Assembly (NCBI GenBank): GCA_963755755.1
Contig: CAVWLJ010000004.1
Span: forward strand, 186,001-250,000
Length of the DNA: 64,000 bases
Source: DATKNA01 sp963755755
Lineage (GTDB): Bacteria > Actinomycetota > Actinomycetes > Actinomycetales > Kineosporiaceae
Direction: 5' to 3'
Under the pieces are notes generated by a model that did no database searches, had not been told where the DNA came from, and worked only from the letters and a program-made list of their open reading frames with translations. Shown here piece after piece: positions 38,965 through 47,817 of the stretch. A program made the position numbers and the translations under genes. Numbering within the stretch: position 1 is the first letter of the stretch; every line of letters begins with the position of its first letter.

Positions 38965-40026
38965 ATGCCGTCCTCCCCAGCGTCCGGCGCAGCGACGCGC
39001 CCGCGCCTGCTGTCAGGCATGCAGCCGACCGCGGACTCACTGCACCTCGGGAACTACCTGGGTGCCCTCGTGCAGTGGGTCGCCCTGCAGGAGGACCACA
39101 CCGCCTACTACTGCGTGGTCGACCAGCACGCGATCACGATGGATCACGACCCCGCGCTGCTGCGCCGTCGCACCCGGGTCACGGCGGCCCAGTTCCTCGC
39201 GGCGGGCATCGACCCCGCCCGCTCCGTCCTCTTCGTCCAGAGTCACGTCGCCGAGCACTCGCAGCTGGCCTGGGTGCTCCAGTGCATCACCGGCTTCGGC
39301 GAGGCCGGCCGCATGACCCAGTTCAAGGACAAGTCCGCGCGGGACGGCACCGACCGCGCCACCGTCGGGTTGTTCACGTACCCGATCCTGCAGGCGGCCG
39401 ACATCCTCCTGTACGACGCCGCCCGGGTGCCCGTGGGTGAGGACCAGCGGCAGCACCTCGAGCTCACCCGCGACCTCGCCCAGCGGTTCAACACGCGCTA
39501 CGGCGACACCTTCGTCGTCCCCGAGCCGCACATCGTGCAGGCGACGGCGAAGATCCTCGACCTGCAGCGGCCGGACAAGCAGATGAGCAAGAGCCTGGGC
39601 GGCCCCGGCGCCCTGTACCTGCTCGACGATCCCAAGGTCAACGCCAAGAAGATCCGCTCGGCGGTGACGGACGCCGGGCGCGAGATCGTGTACGACCCCG
39701 TGACCAAGCCGGGCGTCTCGAACCTGCTCACCATCCTCTCCGCGCTCTCCGGGGCACCGGTCCCCACGCTGGAGGAGCGGTTCGTGGGCGCCGGCTACGG
39801 CGACCTGAAGAAGGAGGCCGAGTCCGCCTTCGTCGCCTTCGCCGAACCGTTCCGGGCGGAGGTCGACCGCTGGCTCAGCGGTGACGCGCTCGACGACGTG
39901 CTCGCGCACGGCGCCCGCCGGGCCCGCGAGCAGGCCTCTCTCCGGCTCGCCGACGTCTACGAGAAGATCGGTTTCCTCCCGCCGCTGGACGGGTCAGGAG
40001 CCGGATCGGCGGGCGCGGCGTCGTGA
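38965..40026 (+). CDS. trpS: Tryptophanyl-tRNA synthetase
   Basis: Charges tRNA-Trp; class I synthetase. About 353 residues. The HIGH-like motif is LHLGNYLGA, the KMSKS-like motif is KQMSKSLGG; YYCVVDQHAIT and ITGFGEAGRMTQFKDKS are further landmarks. Start: ATG 38965 is chosen over in-frame ATG 38956 because CAGAAT at 38952-38957 stands 7 bases before 38965, the arrangement of leaderless genes here. The stop overlaps the next gene by 4 bases, so the RNA-ligase-like protein is co-translated. Confidence 0.95.
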   Translation: MPSSPASGAATRPRLLSGMQPTADSLHLGNYLGALVQWVALQEDHTAYYCVVDQHAITMDHDPALLRRRTRVTAAQFLAAGIDPARSVLFVQSHVAEHSQLAWVLQCITGFGEAGRMTQFKDKSARDGTDRATVGLFTYPILQAADILLYDAARVPVGEDQRQHLELTRDLAQRFNTRYGDTFVVPEPHIVQATAKILDLQRPDKQMSKSLGGPGALYLLDDPKVNAKKIRSAVTDAGREIVYDPVTKPGVSNLLTILSALSGAPVPTLEERFVGAGYGDLKKEAESAFVAFAEPFRAEVDRWLSGDALDDVLAHGARRAREQASLRLADVYEKIGFLPPLDGSGAGSAGAAS

Positions 40027-40610
40027 CCCCGTCACTGCCGACGATGGGCGTGCCCATCACGGTGGGCCCGGCGGACGACGAGCTGACCATCGGCGTCGCC
40101 GTCGAGATCCCGGCGCCCTGGGCGCAGCTCCTCCAGGGCGCACGGGAACGCTTCGGCGACCCGCTGGCACGCGCCATCCCGGCCCATCTCACGCTGCTGC
40201 CGCCCACGGTCGTGCAGCGGATCGCGCTCACCCGGATCGTCGACCACCTCGAGGAGGTCGGGCGCGGGACCGCCGGGTTCGAGCTGGTCCTCGCGGGCAC
40301 GGACACCTTCCGCCCCGTCTCGCCCGTGGTGTTCGTCCGGGTCCAGGAGGGCGGCGCGGCGTGCGACCGGCTCCAGCAGGCGGTCCGCACCGGCCCGCTC
40401 GAGCGCGAGCTGAGCTTCCCGTTCCACCCGCACGTCACCGTGGCCCATCACCTGGACGACGACGCGCTCGACCGCGCCGCGAAGGAGCTTGCGGACTTCG
40501 CCGCGGGCTTCGACGTCCGGGACTTCGTGCTCTACGAGCACGGCACCGACGGCGTCTGGCGACCCCGCCGCCGGTTCGGCTTCGGGGTCGCAGCACGCGG
40601 CGAGCCCTGA
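40023..40610 (+). CDS. 2'-5' RNA ligase family (2H phosphoesterase) protein
   Basis: 195 residues. Two His-x-Thr motifs, HLTLLPP near residue 60 and HVTVAHH near residue 139, form the active site of 2H phosphoesterases, which open 2',3'-cyclic phosphates or 2'-5' links. GTG 40023 overlaps the trpS stop, so it is coupled to trpS; an RNA-related role fits that but is inference. YihY follows after 5 bases. Confidence 0.85.
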   Translation: MTPSLPTMGVPITVGPADDELTIGVAVEIPAPWAQLLQGARERFGDPLARAIPAHLTLLPPTVVQRIALTRIVDHLEEVGRGTAGFELVLAGTDTFRPVSPVVFVRVQEGGAACDRLQQAVRTGPLERELSFPFHPHVTVAHHLDDDALDRAAKELADFAAGFDVRDFVLYEHGTDGVWRPRRRFGFGVAARGEP

Positions 40611-40615
40611 CCGCC

Positions 40616-41707
40616 ATGTCCGTCCTCGACCGTCTCAAGGACGTGCCGGGGCGGGTGGACGCCCGGCTGGCGCCGTTGCGGGCGAGGCTGCCGTACCGGG
40701 CGTGGCAGCGCTACGGCGCGGTGCGCGGCAACGTTCTGGCCGGGGGCATCGCCTACTTCGCGTTCTTCTCGATCTTCCCCGCGCTCGCGCTCGGGTTCAC
40801 GCTCTTCGGGCTCGTCCTCGGCAACCGGGAGAACCTGCAGGTCGAACTCGTCCGGTACCTGAACCAGAGCCTCGGCTCGACCGTGATCAGCTATCACGAG
40901 GGCCAGGCGGGGCTCGTCACCATCGACCAGCTCGTCCAGCCCACCGTGCTCACGACCACCGCCGTCATCGGCCTCGTCACGCTGGTGTTCACCGGGCTCG
41001 GCTGGATCGCCGCGCTCCGGAACGGCATCCAGGCCGTGTTCGGGATGCGCGACACCACCAACTTCGTCGTCGTCAAGCTCTTCGACCTCGTGCTCTTCCT
41101 CGCCGCGGGTCTCGCCGTCCTCGGCTCGGTCGCGGTGAGCATCGCCGTCAACATGGCCAGCGGCCGCGTGCTCGACCTCCTCGGGATCGAGCGGAGCGCG
41201 GCCGCCGCCTGGAGCGTCAACGTGCTCGGGCAGCTCGCGCTGATCGTCGTCGACGCCGTCATCTTCACGCTGCTCTTCCACCGGCTGAGCGGGGTCGCCC
41301 TGCCGTGGGCTGACGTCGTGACGGGCGCGGTCATCGCGTCCGTGGGCTTCACGCTGCTGAAGATCTTCGCGAGTGAGCTGCTCCGCAGCATCTCCCACAA
41401 CCGGTTCCTCGCCTCGTTCGGCGTGATCGTCGGCCTGCTGGTGTGGATGAACCTGGTCGCGCGGCTCCTGCTCGTCGCCGCCGCGTGGAGCGCGGTCGTC
41501 GCTCAGGACCGGGGGCACCTGCACACGCCGGACCCCGTCGCGCCGCTCGAGGTCCCGGCCGCGGAGGAGCCGGCGGCGTCGACGCCCGACGACACCCGGA
41601 GCGGCGGCGGAGGCCCCTTCCTGCTCGTCGCCGGCTTCGTGGCCGGCGTGCTCGCCGGCGGCGTCCTGCGCCGCCGCCGGACCGGCGGCGAACCCGGCGA
41701 CGACTGA
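40616..41707 (+). CDS. YihY/BrkB-family membrane protein
   Basis: 363 residues. The family core has six helices, beginning RGNVLAGGIAYFAFFSIFPA and including LVTLVFTGLGWIAALRNGIQ and FGVIVGLLVWMNLVARLLLV. A hydrophilic C-terminal part carries one more hydrophobic segment (FLLVAGFVAGVLAGGVL) followed by Arg residues. Exact function is unknown; the proteins were once called ribonuclease BN in error. A YihY gene next to trpS is also known in mycobacteria (Rv3335c-Rv3336c, from memory). Third gene of the trpS unit. Confidence 0.9.
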   Translation: MSVLDRLKDVPGRVDARLAPLRARLPYRAWQRYGAVRGNVLAGGIAYFAFFSIFPALALGFTLFGLVLGNRENLQVELVRYLNQSLGSTVISYHEGQAGLVTIDQLVQPTVLTTTAVIGLVTLVFTGLGWIAALRNGIQAVFGMRDTTNFVVVKLFDLVLFLAAGLAVLGSVAVSIAVNMASGRVLDLLGIERSAAAAWSVNVLGQLALIVVDAVIFTLLFHRLSGVALPWADVVTGAVIASVGFTLLKIFASELLRSISHNRFLASFGVIVGLLVWMNLVARLLLVAAAWSAVVAQDRGHLHTPDPVAPLEVPAAEEPAASTPDDTRSGGGGPFLLVAGFVAGVLAGGVLRRRRTGGEPGDD

Positions 41708-41757
41708 GCCGGCGGCGAAGCCGGCGAGACTGGCCGGCGGAGGACCCGGCGGACGGG

Positions 41758-43211
41758 TCAGCGGGAGCTGCGGCGCGGACTCGTCGAACGCTTCGCGGTG
41801 CCCTTGCCGGTCGCCGCGCGGCCGGACGACCGTCGCGCGGTGGGGCGCGTCGCCGTCGACCGCGTCGCGGGCCGGCGCCCGCCGCCGCGCCTCGCCGGAG
41901 CGGGCTGGGTGCGTCCTCGGGCGAACCGGCCCACCGCCGCCGCGCCCGCGAAGGCGACGGCGAACGCCGCGGCGATCCAGACCGCACGGTCCTGCGTCGG
42001 CAGCGCCTCCAGGGTCGCGCTCAAGGGCTTCGTCCCGGTGCGCGGCGCGGGAACGGCCGCCGCCCTCGACGGGGAGGTCGGGGTCGACGCGGCGGGCCTG
42101 GAAGTGGCTGCCGCCGGGCGGCGCCACGGGGGCGGGCCCCCCGGCGGGGACCGGCGTCGGGTCGAGGGCGCCGACCGGCACCACGCGCCCGCCGGCGGCG
42201 AACGCCCAGTCCAGCAGCGACGCCGCGAGCCGCCAGGAGTCGACGTCCGCGCGCAGCAGGGCCACCACGTAGCTGTGCCCGTTCCTGGTCGCGCTGCCCA
42301 CGAAGGACGCCGAGGCTGCCGTCGTGTACCCGTTCTTGATGCCCGTGGCGCCCGGGTAGTGGAACAGCAGGAGGTCGTGGTTCTGGATCTGGTAGCCCTT
42401 CCGGGCGCGGCCCGACCCGCTGCCCTTGCCCGGGAAGCGGTAGGTCTTGGTGCGGACGAGCTGGGCGAGGGCCGGTTCCCGCAGCAGCGCCCGGCCGAAG
42501 ATCGCCAGGTCGTAGACGCTGGTGGCCTGCCCCGGTGCGTCGAGGCCGCTGGTGTTGCGGACGACGGTGTCCCCGGCGCCCAGCGAGTGCGCGGTCGTGG
42601 TCATGAGCTGCGCCGCGGCCGCCGTACCCCCGACGAGGCTCGCGAGGGCGTTCGCCGCGTCGTTGCCGCTGCCCATGAGCAGCCCGTGCCACAGGTTGTC
42701 GACGGTGTACCTCGAGCCCGGGACGAGCCCGACCCGGGTGCCGTCCATGCCTGCGTCACCGGCGGTGGCCACGTACGGCTTGCGCGGATCGATGCGGCCG
42801 TGCAGGGCGAGCGCGGTGAGGATCTTCAGGGTGCTCGCCGGCGCGAGCGGCACGTGCGCGTTGCAGGAGGCGAGCACGTTCCCGGTCCCCAGGTCGGCGA
42901 CGATCCACGCGGTCGCGCGCAACGCCGGGGGACGGGCGGCTCCTGCGGCGAGGGAGACCTGCAGGCCCGGCTGGGCGAGCCGGGCGCCGCCCGACGCCGA
43001 GGCGGGAGGGGGCAGCGGCGACGGCGGTCGAGGTCGTGCGGCCGTCGCTGATGGCGATGGCCGTCGCGCACGCCGGCGGTGGCGGCAGCTTCTTGGCGGG
43101 CCCGGCGGGAGCCGCGGCCGCGACCCCCGGCGTCCCCGCCAGCAGGAGCGCGGTGAGCACGGAGCCGGCCAGCGCCGACCCGGCCGCCCCCACCCACCTC
43201 GTCCGGGTCAT
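41758..43211 (-). CDS. D-alanyl-D-alanine carboxypeptidase, S11 family (two apparent frameshifts)
   Basis: Trims the terminal D-Ala of peptidoglycan stem peptides outside the membrane. ATG 43211 starts a signal peptide (AAGSALAGSVLTALLLAGTP). A shift at the G-run near 43010 leads to WIVADLGTGNVLASCNAHVP. The catalytic set is PASTLKI (SxxK), MGSGNDAAN (SxN) and GIKNGYTTAA (KTG-like, with Asn in place of Thr). A second shift near 42090 joins the tail with a C-terminal helix (AVWIAAAFAVAFAGAAAVG) and basic end, anchoring it in the membrane. TAGTCT at 43218-43223 is 6 bases before ATG. Resembles M. tuberculosis DacB1. Confidence 0.87.
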
Positions 43212-43249
43212 ACCGGCAGACTAACCGGCTGCCCTCCGAGCGCCTCCGG

Positions 43250-44032
43250 TCAGACCTTGCGGGCGAGGAGTGCGCGCTTGACCTCCTGGATCGCGGTCGT
43301 CACCTCGATGCCGCGGGGGCAGGCCTCCGTGCAGTTGAAGGTCGTGCGGCACCGCCACACGCCCTCCTTGTCGTTGAGGATCTCCAGGCGCAGGTCGGAG
43401 CCCTCGTCACGGCTGTCGAAGATGAACCGATGCGCGTTGACGATCGCGGCCGGGCCGAAGTACTGCCCGTCGGTCCAGAACACCGGGCACGAGGTCGTGC
43501 AGGCCGCGCAGAGGATGCACTTGGTGGTGTCGTCGAAGCGCTCGCGGTCGGCCTGCGACTGGATCCGCTCCCGGGTCGGCTCGTGGCCGGTCGTGACGAG
43601 GAAGGGCATGACCTCGCGGTAGGCCTGGAAGAACGGCTCCATGTCGACGACGAGGTCCTTCTCGACCGGCAGGCCCTTGATCGGCTCGACGGTGATCGGC
43701 TTGCTCGGGTTGAGGTCCTTGAGCAGCGCCTTGCAGGCCAGCCGGTTGCGGCCGTTGATCCGCATCGCGTCGGAGCCGCAGACCCCGTGCGCGCAGGACC
43801 GGCGGAACGTCAGCGTCCCGTCCTGATCCCACTTGATCTTGTGGAGCGCGTCGAGGAGCCGGTCGGTGCCGTGCACCGTGACGCGGTAGTCCTCCCAGTG
43901 CGGCTCGGCGTCCACCTCGGGGTTGTACCGGCGGATCCGCAGGGTCACGTCGAAGCTCGGGACCTCGCCGACCTTGCGGCCGTCGGCTCGATCAGAAGGG
44001 CTCGACGGGGCCGCCTCGGTGCTGGTGCTCAT
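43250..44032 (-). CDS. sdhB: Succinate dehydrogenase iron-sulfur subunit
   Basis: Passes electrons from the flavin of SdhA to menaquinone. 260 residues. The [2Fe-2S] site lies in SCAHGVCGSDAMRINGRNRL. The [4Fe-4S] and [3Fe-4S] ligands lie in CILCAACTTSCPVFW and CRTTFNCTEACPRGIEVT. The start touches the sdhA stop (one base shared). Last gene of the sdhCDAB operon. Confidence 0.96.
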   Translation of the reverse strand: MSTSTEAAPSSPSDRADGRKVGEVPSFDVTLRIRRYNPEVDAEPHWEDYRVTVHGTDRLLDALHKIKWDQDGTLTFRRSCAHGVCGSDAMRINGRNRLACKALLKDLNPSKPITVEPIKGLPVEKDLVVDMEPFFQAYREVMPFLVTTGHEPTRERIQSQADRERFDDTTKCILCAACTTSCPVFWTDGQYFGPAAIVNAHRFIFDSRDEGSDLRLEILNDKEGVWRCRTTFNCTEACPRGIEVTTAIQEVKRALLARKV

Positions 44033-45795
44033 CAGAACTTGCGCTCCATCGGCTGGTAACGGGTCACGACGACGGGCTTGTAGTCGAGCCGGACGCCGAC
44101 CTTGCCGTCGTCGCCGACGGCCCGGTAGGCCATCGTGTGACGCATGAAGTTGACGTCGTCGCGGTGCTGGTAGTCCTCGCGGAAGTGGCCGCCGCGCGAC
44201 TCGTTGCGGGCGCGCGCGGAGATGACGAGCACCTCGGCGAGGTCGAGCAGGAAGCCGAGCTCGACGGCCTCGAGCAGGTCGGTGTTGAACCGCCGCCCCT
44301 TGTCCTGGACGACGACGTGGGCGAAGCGCTCCTTCAGCGCGGCGATGTCGTTCTCCGCCTGCTTGAGCGACGCCTCGGTCCGGTAGACCTGCGCGTTGCG
44401 GTCCATCGTCTCCTGCAGCGCCGTCCGGATCGTCGCCACCCGCTCGCCGCCGGTGCGGGACCGGATGTCCTCGAGCATCGTGACGACCATGGTCTCGGGG
44501 GCCTCGGGGAGGTCGACCCAGGGCGCGTGCGCGGCGAACTCGGCCGCCGCGGCGCCCGCCCGCCGGCCGAAGACGTTGATGTCGAGCAGGGAGTTCGTGC
44601 CGAGCCGGTTCGCGCCGTGCACGGAGACGCAGGCGACCTCGCCGGCCGCGTAGAGGCCGGGGACGACGGCCGTGTTGTCCGCCAGCACCTCGGCGTCGAT
44701 GTTCGTCGGCACCCCGCCCATGGCGTAGTGCGCGGTCGGGAACACCGGCACCGGCTCGGTGTAGGGCTCGACCCCGAGGTAGGTCCGCGCGAACTCGGTG
44801 ATGTCCGGCAGCTTGGCGTCGATGTGCGCGGGCTCGAGGTGGGTGAGGTCGAGCAGCACGTAGTCCTTGTTCGGGCCGGCGCCGCGGCCCTCGCGCACCT
44901 CGTTCGCCATCGCCCGGGCCACGACGTCGCGCGGCGCGAGGTCCTTGAGCGTGGGCGCGTACCGCTCCATGAAGCGCTCGCCCTCGCTGTTGCGCAGGAT
45001 CGCGCCCTCGCCCCGGGCCGCCTCCGAGAGCAGGATGCCGAGGCCCGCCAGGCCCGTCGGGTGGAACTGGAAGAACTCCATGTCCTCCAGCGGCAGGCCG
45101 CGCCGCCAGACGATGCCCATGCCGTCGCCGGTCAGCGTGTGGGCGTTGGACGTCGTCTTGAAGACCTTGCCGAACCCGCCGGTGGCGAGCACCACGGACT
45201 TGGCCTGGAAGACGTGGATCTCGCCCGTGGCCAGCTCGTAGGCCACGACGCCGGCCGCGCGCAGCTCGTCGTCCGTCTCAGAGGGGTCGCTCAGCAGCAG
45301 GTCGAGCACGTAGAACTCGTTGTAGAACTCGACCTCGTGCTTGACGCACTGCTGGTAGAGCGTCTGCAGGATCATGTGCCCGGTACGGTCCGCGGCGAAG
45401 CAGGACCGGCGGACGGCGGCCTCGCCGTGGTTGCGGGTGTGCCCGCCGAAGCGGCGCTGGTCGATCCGGCCCTCCGGCGTCCGGTTGAACGGCAGCCCGA
45501 AGTGCTCCAGGTCGAGGACGGCGTCGATCGCCTCCTTGCACATGATCTCCGCCGCGTCCTGGTCGACGAGGAAGTCACCGCCCTTGACGGTGTCGAAGGT
45601 GTGCCACTCCCAGCTGTCCTCCTCGACGTTGGCGAGGGCGGCGCACATGCCGCCCTGCGCAGCGCCGGTGTGGGAACGCGTGGGGTAGAGCTTGGTGAGG
45701 ACGGCGGTGCGTGCGCGCTTGCCGCTCTCGAGCGCGGCCCGCATGCCGGCGCCGCCCGCGCCGACGATGACGACGTCGTACCGGTGGACCTGCAT
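44032..45795 (-). CDS. sdhA: Succinate dehydrogenase flavoprotein subunit
   Basis: Oxidises succinate to fumarate with covalently bound FAD. 587 residues. The FAD fold starts VVIVGAGGAGMRAAL; the His that carries FAD lies in TRSHTGAAQGG. Substrate residues lie in FGGHTRNHGEAAVRRSCF and SVHGANRLGTNSLLDINVFG. AAGGAG precedes ATG. Third gene of sdhCDAB, 21 bases after sdhD. Confidence 0.97.
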   Translation of the reverse strand: MQVHRYDVVIVGAGGAGMRAALESGKRARTAVLTKLYPTRSHTGAAQGGMCAALANVEEDSWEWHTFDTVKGGDFLVDQDAAEIMCKEAIDAVLDLEHFGLPFNRTPEGRIDQRRFGGHTRNHGEAAVRRSCFAADRTGHMILQTLYQQCVKHEVEFYNEFYVLDLLLSDPSETDDELRAAGVVAYELATGEIHVFQAKSVVLATGGFGKVFKTTSNAHTLTGDGMGIVWRRGLPLEDMEFFQFHPTGLAGLGILLSEAARGEGAILRNSEGERFMERYAPTLKDLAPRDVVARAMANEVREGRGAGPNKDYVLLDLTHLEPAHIDAKLPDITEFARTYLGVEPYTEPVPVFPTAHYAMGGVPTNIDAEVLADNTAVVPGLYAAGEVACVSVHGANRLGTNSLLDINVFGRRAGAAAAEFAAHAPWVDLPEAPETMVVTMLEDIRSRTGGERVATIRTALQETMDRNAQVYRTEASLKQAENDIAALKERFAHVVVQDKGRRFNTDLLEAVELGFLLDLAEVLVISARARNESRGGHFREDYQHRDDVNFMRHTMAYRAVGDDGKVGVRLDYKPVVVTRYQPMERKF

Positions 45796-45816
45796 GTCAG
45801 CGCTCCTTGCCGATGA

Positions 45817-46269
45817 TCAACGGGCCGTGCAGAAGCTGGGGAGGTTCGACCCCGCAGCGCCGGGAGGGCACGGATCGAACGTGAAGATCACGAGGGTGCC
45901 GAGCACGACGACGACGAGGAACGCCGCGTAGAGCAGGGACTTCAGCCAGAACCGGGTCTGGTCGCGGTCGGCGTAGTCGTTGATGATCGTCCGGACGCCG
46001 TTCGTGCCGTGCAGCATCGCGAGCCAGAGCATGAGCAGGTCCCAGACCTGCCAGAACGGGCTCGACCACTTGCCGGCGACGAAGGCGAAGTCCACCGCGT
46101 GGATGCCCTTGCCGACCATGAGGTTGACGAAGAGGTGCCCGAAGACGAGCACGAGCAGCACCACGCCGGACAGCCGCATGAACATCCAGGCGTAGAGCTC
46201 GTAGTTCGTGCGCGTCGCCTTGGTACGTCTGTACGGGCTGCGGGGCGCGTCGAGTGCGGGGGCGGTCAT
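45817..46269 (-). CDS. sdhD: Succinate dehydrogenase membrane anchor subunit
   Basis: 150 residues, three helices (GVVLLVLVFGHLFVNLMVG; VWDLLMLWLAMLHGTNGVRT; LLYAAFLVVVVLGTLVIFTF). The His in HLFVNLMVG and in MLHGTNG are in the positions of haem or quinone ligands. With SdhC it anchors SdhAB to the membrane and binds quinone. The C-terminal tail, with FDPCPPGAAGSNLPSFCTAR, is longer than in many relatives. 18 bases after sdhC. Confidence 0.92.
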   Translation of the reverse strand: MTAPALDAPRSPYRRTKATRTNYELYAWMFMRLSGVVLLVLVFGHLFVNLMVGKGIHAVDFAFVAGKWSSPFWQVWDLLMLWLAMLHGTNGVRTIINDYADRDQTRFWLKSLLYAAFLVVVVLGTLVIFTFDPCPPGAAGSNLPSFCTAR

Positions 46270-46287
46270 GTCTGTGCAGTCTCCCGA

Positions 46288-46665
46288 TCAGGCGCCGAAC
46301 ACGTTGCCGAGGTGCCGGACGAGGAACGGCACCATGAGGATCACCCAGAGGCCGACGACGGCCCAGAGCATCTGCCGCTGCAGCCGCGTGCCCCGGTGCC
46401 AGAAGTCGACGAGCATCACCCGGACGCCGTTGAGCGCGTGGAACACCACCGCGGCCACCAGCCCGGCCTCGCCGAGCCCGACGATCGGGTTCTTGTACGT
46501 GCCGATGACGGAGTTGTAGGCCTCCGGGGACACCCGGACCAGCGCCGTGTCGAGCACGTGCACGAGCAGGAAGAAGAAGATCAGGACGCCGGTGATCCGG
46601 TGCGCCACCCACGACCACATGCCCTCGCGGCCGCGGTAGAGCGTGCCTGCGGGCGCCTTCGCCAC
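46288..46665 (-). CDS. sdhC: Succinate dehydrogenase cytochrome b556 subunit
   Basis: 125 residues from GTG 46665, chosen because GAGGAGG lies just upstream and because the -10-like TAGAGT at 46765-46770 falls inside the longer open frame. The family signature starts RGREGMWSWVAHRITGVLIF, and the haem His are probably HRITG and HVLDTAL. Three helices. First gene of the sdhCDAB operon. Confidence 0.92.
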   Translation of the reverse strand: MAKAPAGTLYRGREGMWSWVAHRITGVLIFFFLLVHVLDTALVRVSPEAYNSVIGTYKNPIVGLGEAGLVAAVVFHALNGVRVMLVDFWHRGTRLQRQMLWAVVGLWVILMVPFLVRHLGNVFGA

Positions 46666-46764
46666 GACGGAACCCTCCTCGGGGAACGGATAGGGAACGC
46701 CAGGTCCGGGGTGCGCGCGAGCGGCGAGCTGCGGCGGCGCCCGGACGACGACCTCCGACGAATG

Positions 46765-46770
46765 CACTCT
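46765..46770 (-). promoter_or_regulatory. Candidate -10 of the sdhCDAB operon
   Basis: TAGAGT on the minus strand fits TANNNT and would give a leader of about 93 bases before sdhC. No clear -35. A perfect 12-base inverted repeat lies about 40 bases upstream at 46811-46841. Confidence 0.5.
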
Positions 46771-46810
46771 AATCGCCCTGACCTGCACGGTCGCGTCGTG
46801 GGGCGGCTGG

Positions 46811-46841
46811 TGTGACGCAGTCGAGGACCGACTGCGTCACA
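46811..46841. repeat. Perfect 12-base inverted repeat in the sdhC-cyclase divergent region
   Basis: TGTGACGCAGTC, a 7-base spacer, GACTGCGTCACA. It lies upstream of the sdh promoter and upstream of the cyclase gene. No gene ends here, so an operator for a dimeric regulator is likelier than a terminator. The regulator is unknown. Confidence 0.6.
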
Positions 46842-46962
46842 CCCCCGAGCGCCGCCATCGGCGGCGGCGGACGCCGACGCACCGGGTGCCCGGTCTGCGT
46901 CGATCGGCACGACCTCGCCCGAATCGTCGACGCGACGCCCTTCGGTTCGCCAGACTGCGCGC

Positions 46963-47785
46963 ATGGACTGGAACTTGGGCCGTCGCGGCCTCCTCGGCAT
47001 CGCCGCCGTCGCGCCGTGGCTCACCGGCGCCGCCCGTAGCGACGGGGGCGAGCCGGCTGCCCCGCGGCTACGAGAAGGTGGACCCCCGCACCGCCCGGCG
47101 GGTACCGCTGTGGCAGGAGCTGAGCCCGGCCGATCCGCTGTTCCCCGGGGACCCGCCGTTCCACTACACGATCTTCAACACCATCGCGAAGGACGGGTAC
47201 CTGCTCGAGCGGATCACGAGCCTGGGCACCCACACCGGCACGCACATCAGCGCTCCCGCGCACTTCGTGCCCGGGGCCCCGTACCTGAGCCAGCTCGACG
47301 AGGGCTGGACGCTCATGCCGCTCGTCGTGCTCGACGTCCGCGCCCGGATCGCGGAGCAGGGCGGCGACTTCCTGGTGGGCGTGGGCGACCTGCACGCGTT
47401 CGAGCGCCGGCACGGCCGGATCCCGCGCGGGGGATGCGTGCTGCTGCTCACCGGGTTCTCCAGGCACTACAGCGAGCGCCGGGGCCCGGGCCGGGCCGAC
47501 GACTACTTCGACCCGGCTCCCGGCTTCAGCGGGAACGCCGTCCGCTGGCTCTTCGAGCAGCGCCACATCAGGGCCACGGGCGCCGACACCTTCGGCCCGG
47601 ACGCGACCAGCGACGAGGACTTCTCGGCGACCTCGACGACGCTCGAGCTCGGCGGCATCACGGTGGAGAACGTGGGGCCGGGCCTGGCCCGCATGCGCCC
47701 CTTCGGGGACTGGGTCTCCATCAACGGCGCGCGGCCCAGGTTCTCCGGCTTCCAGATGGGGATCACCGGCTTCACCGTCGGGTGA
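46963..47785 (+). CDS. Exported cyclase-family (kynurenine formamidase-like) protein, one apparent frameshift
   Basis: ATG 46963 gives NLGRRGLLGIAAVAPWL, a twin-arginine signal. Near 47050 the reading shifts frame and continues LPRGYEKVDPRTARRVPLWQ. The metal motif HTGTHISAPAHF (HxGTHxDxPxHF pattern with Ser for the usual Asp) is at about residue 90. LLLTGFSRHYSER and DTFGPDATSDEDF follow. The family hydrolyses formylkynurenine or cyclic amides. Because the usual Asp is Ser, the substrate is uncertain. CAGACT at 46951-46956 is 6 bases before ATG, so leaderless. Confidence 0.8.
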
Positions 47786-47817
47786 TCCGCCGGCGGGCCG
47801 GGCGCGAGCGTCGGCTC

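Noticed and set aside
44137..45816. A 559-codon plus-strand open frame opposite sdhA
   Set aside because: Exact antisense of the well-supported sdhA gene, with no domain.
46666..46788. Longer sdhC start at 46788
   Set aside because: The candidate promoter -10 lies inside that extension, and GTG 46665 has a clear GAGGAGG ribosome site.
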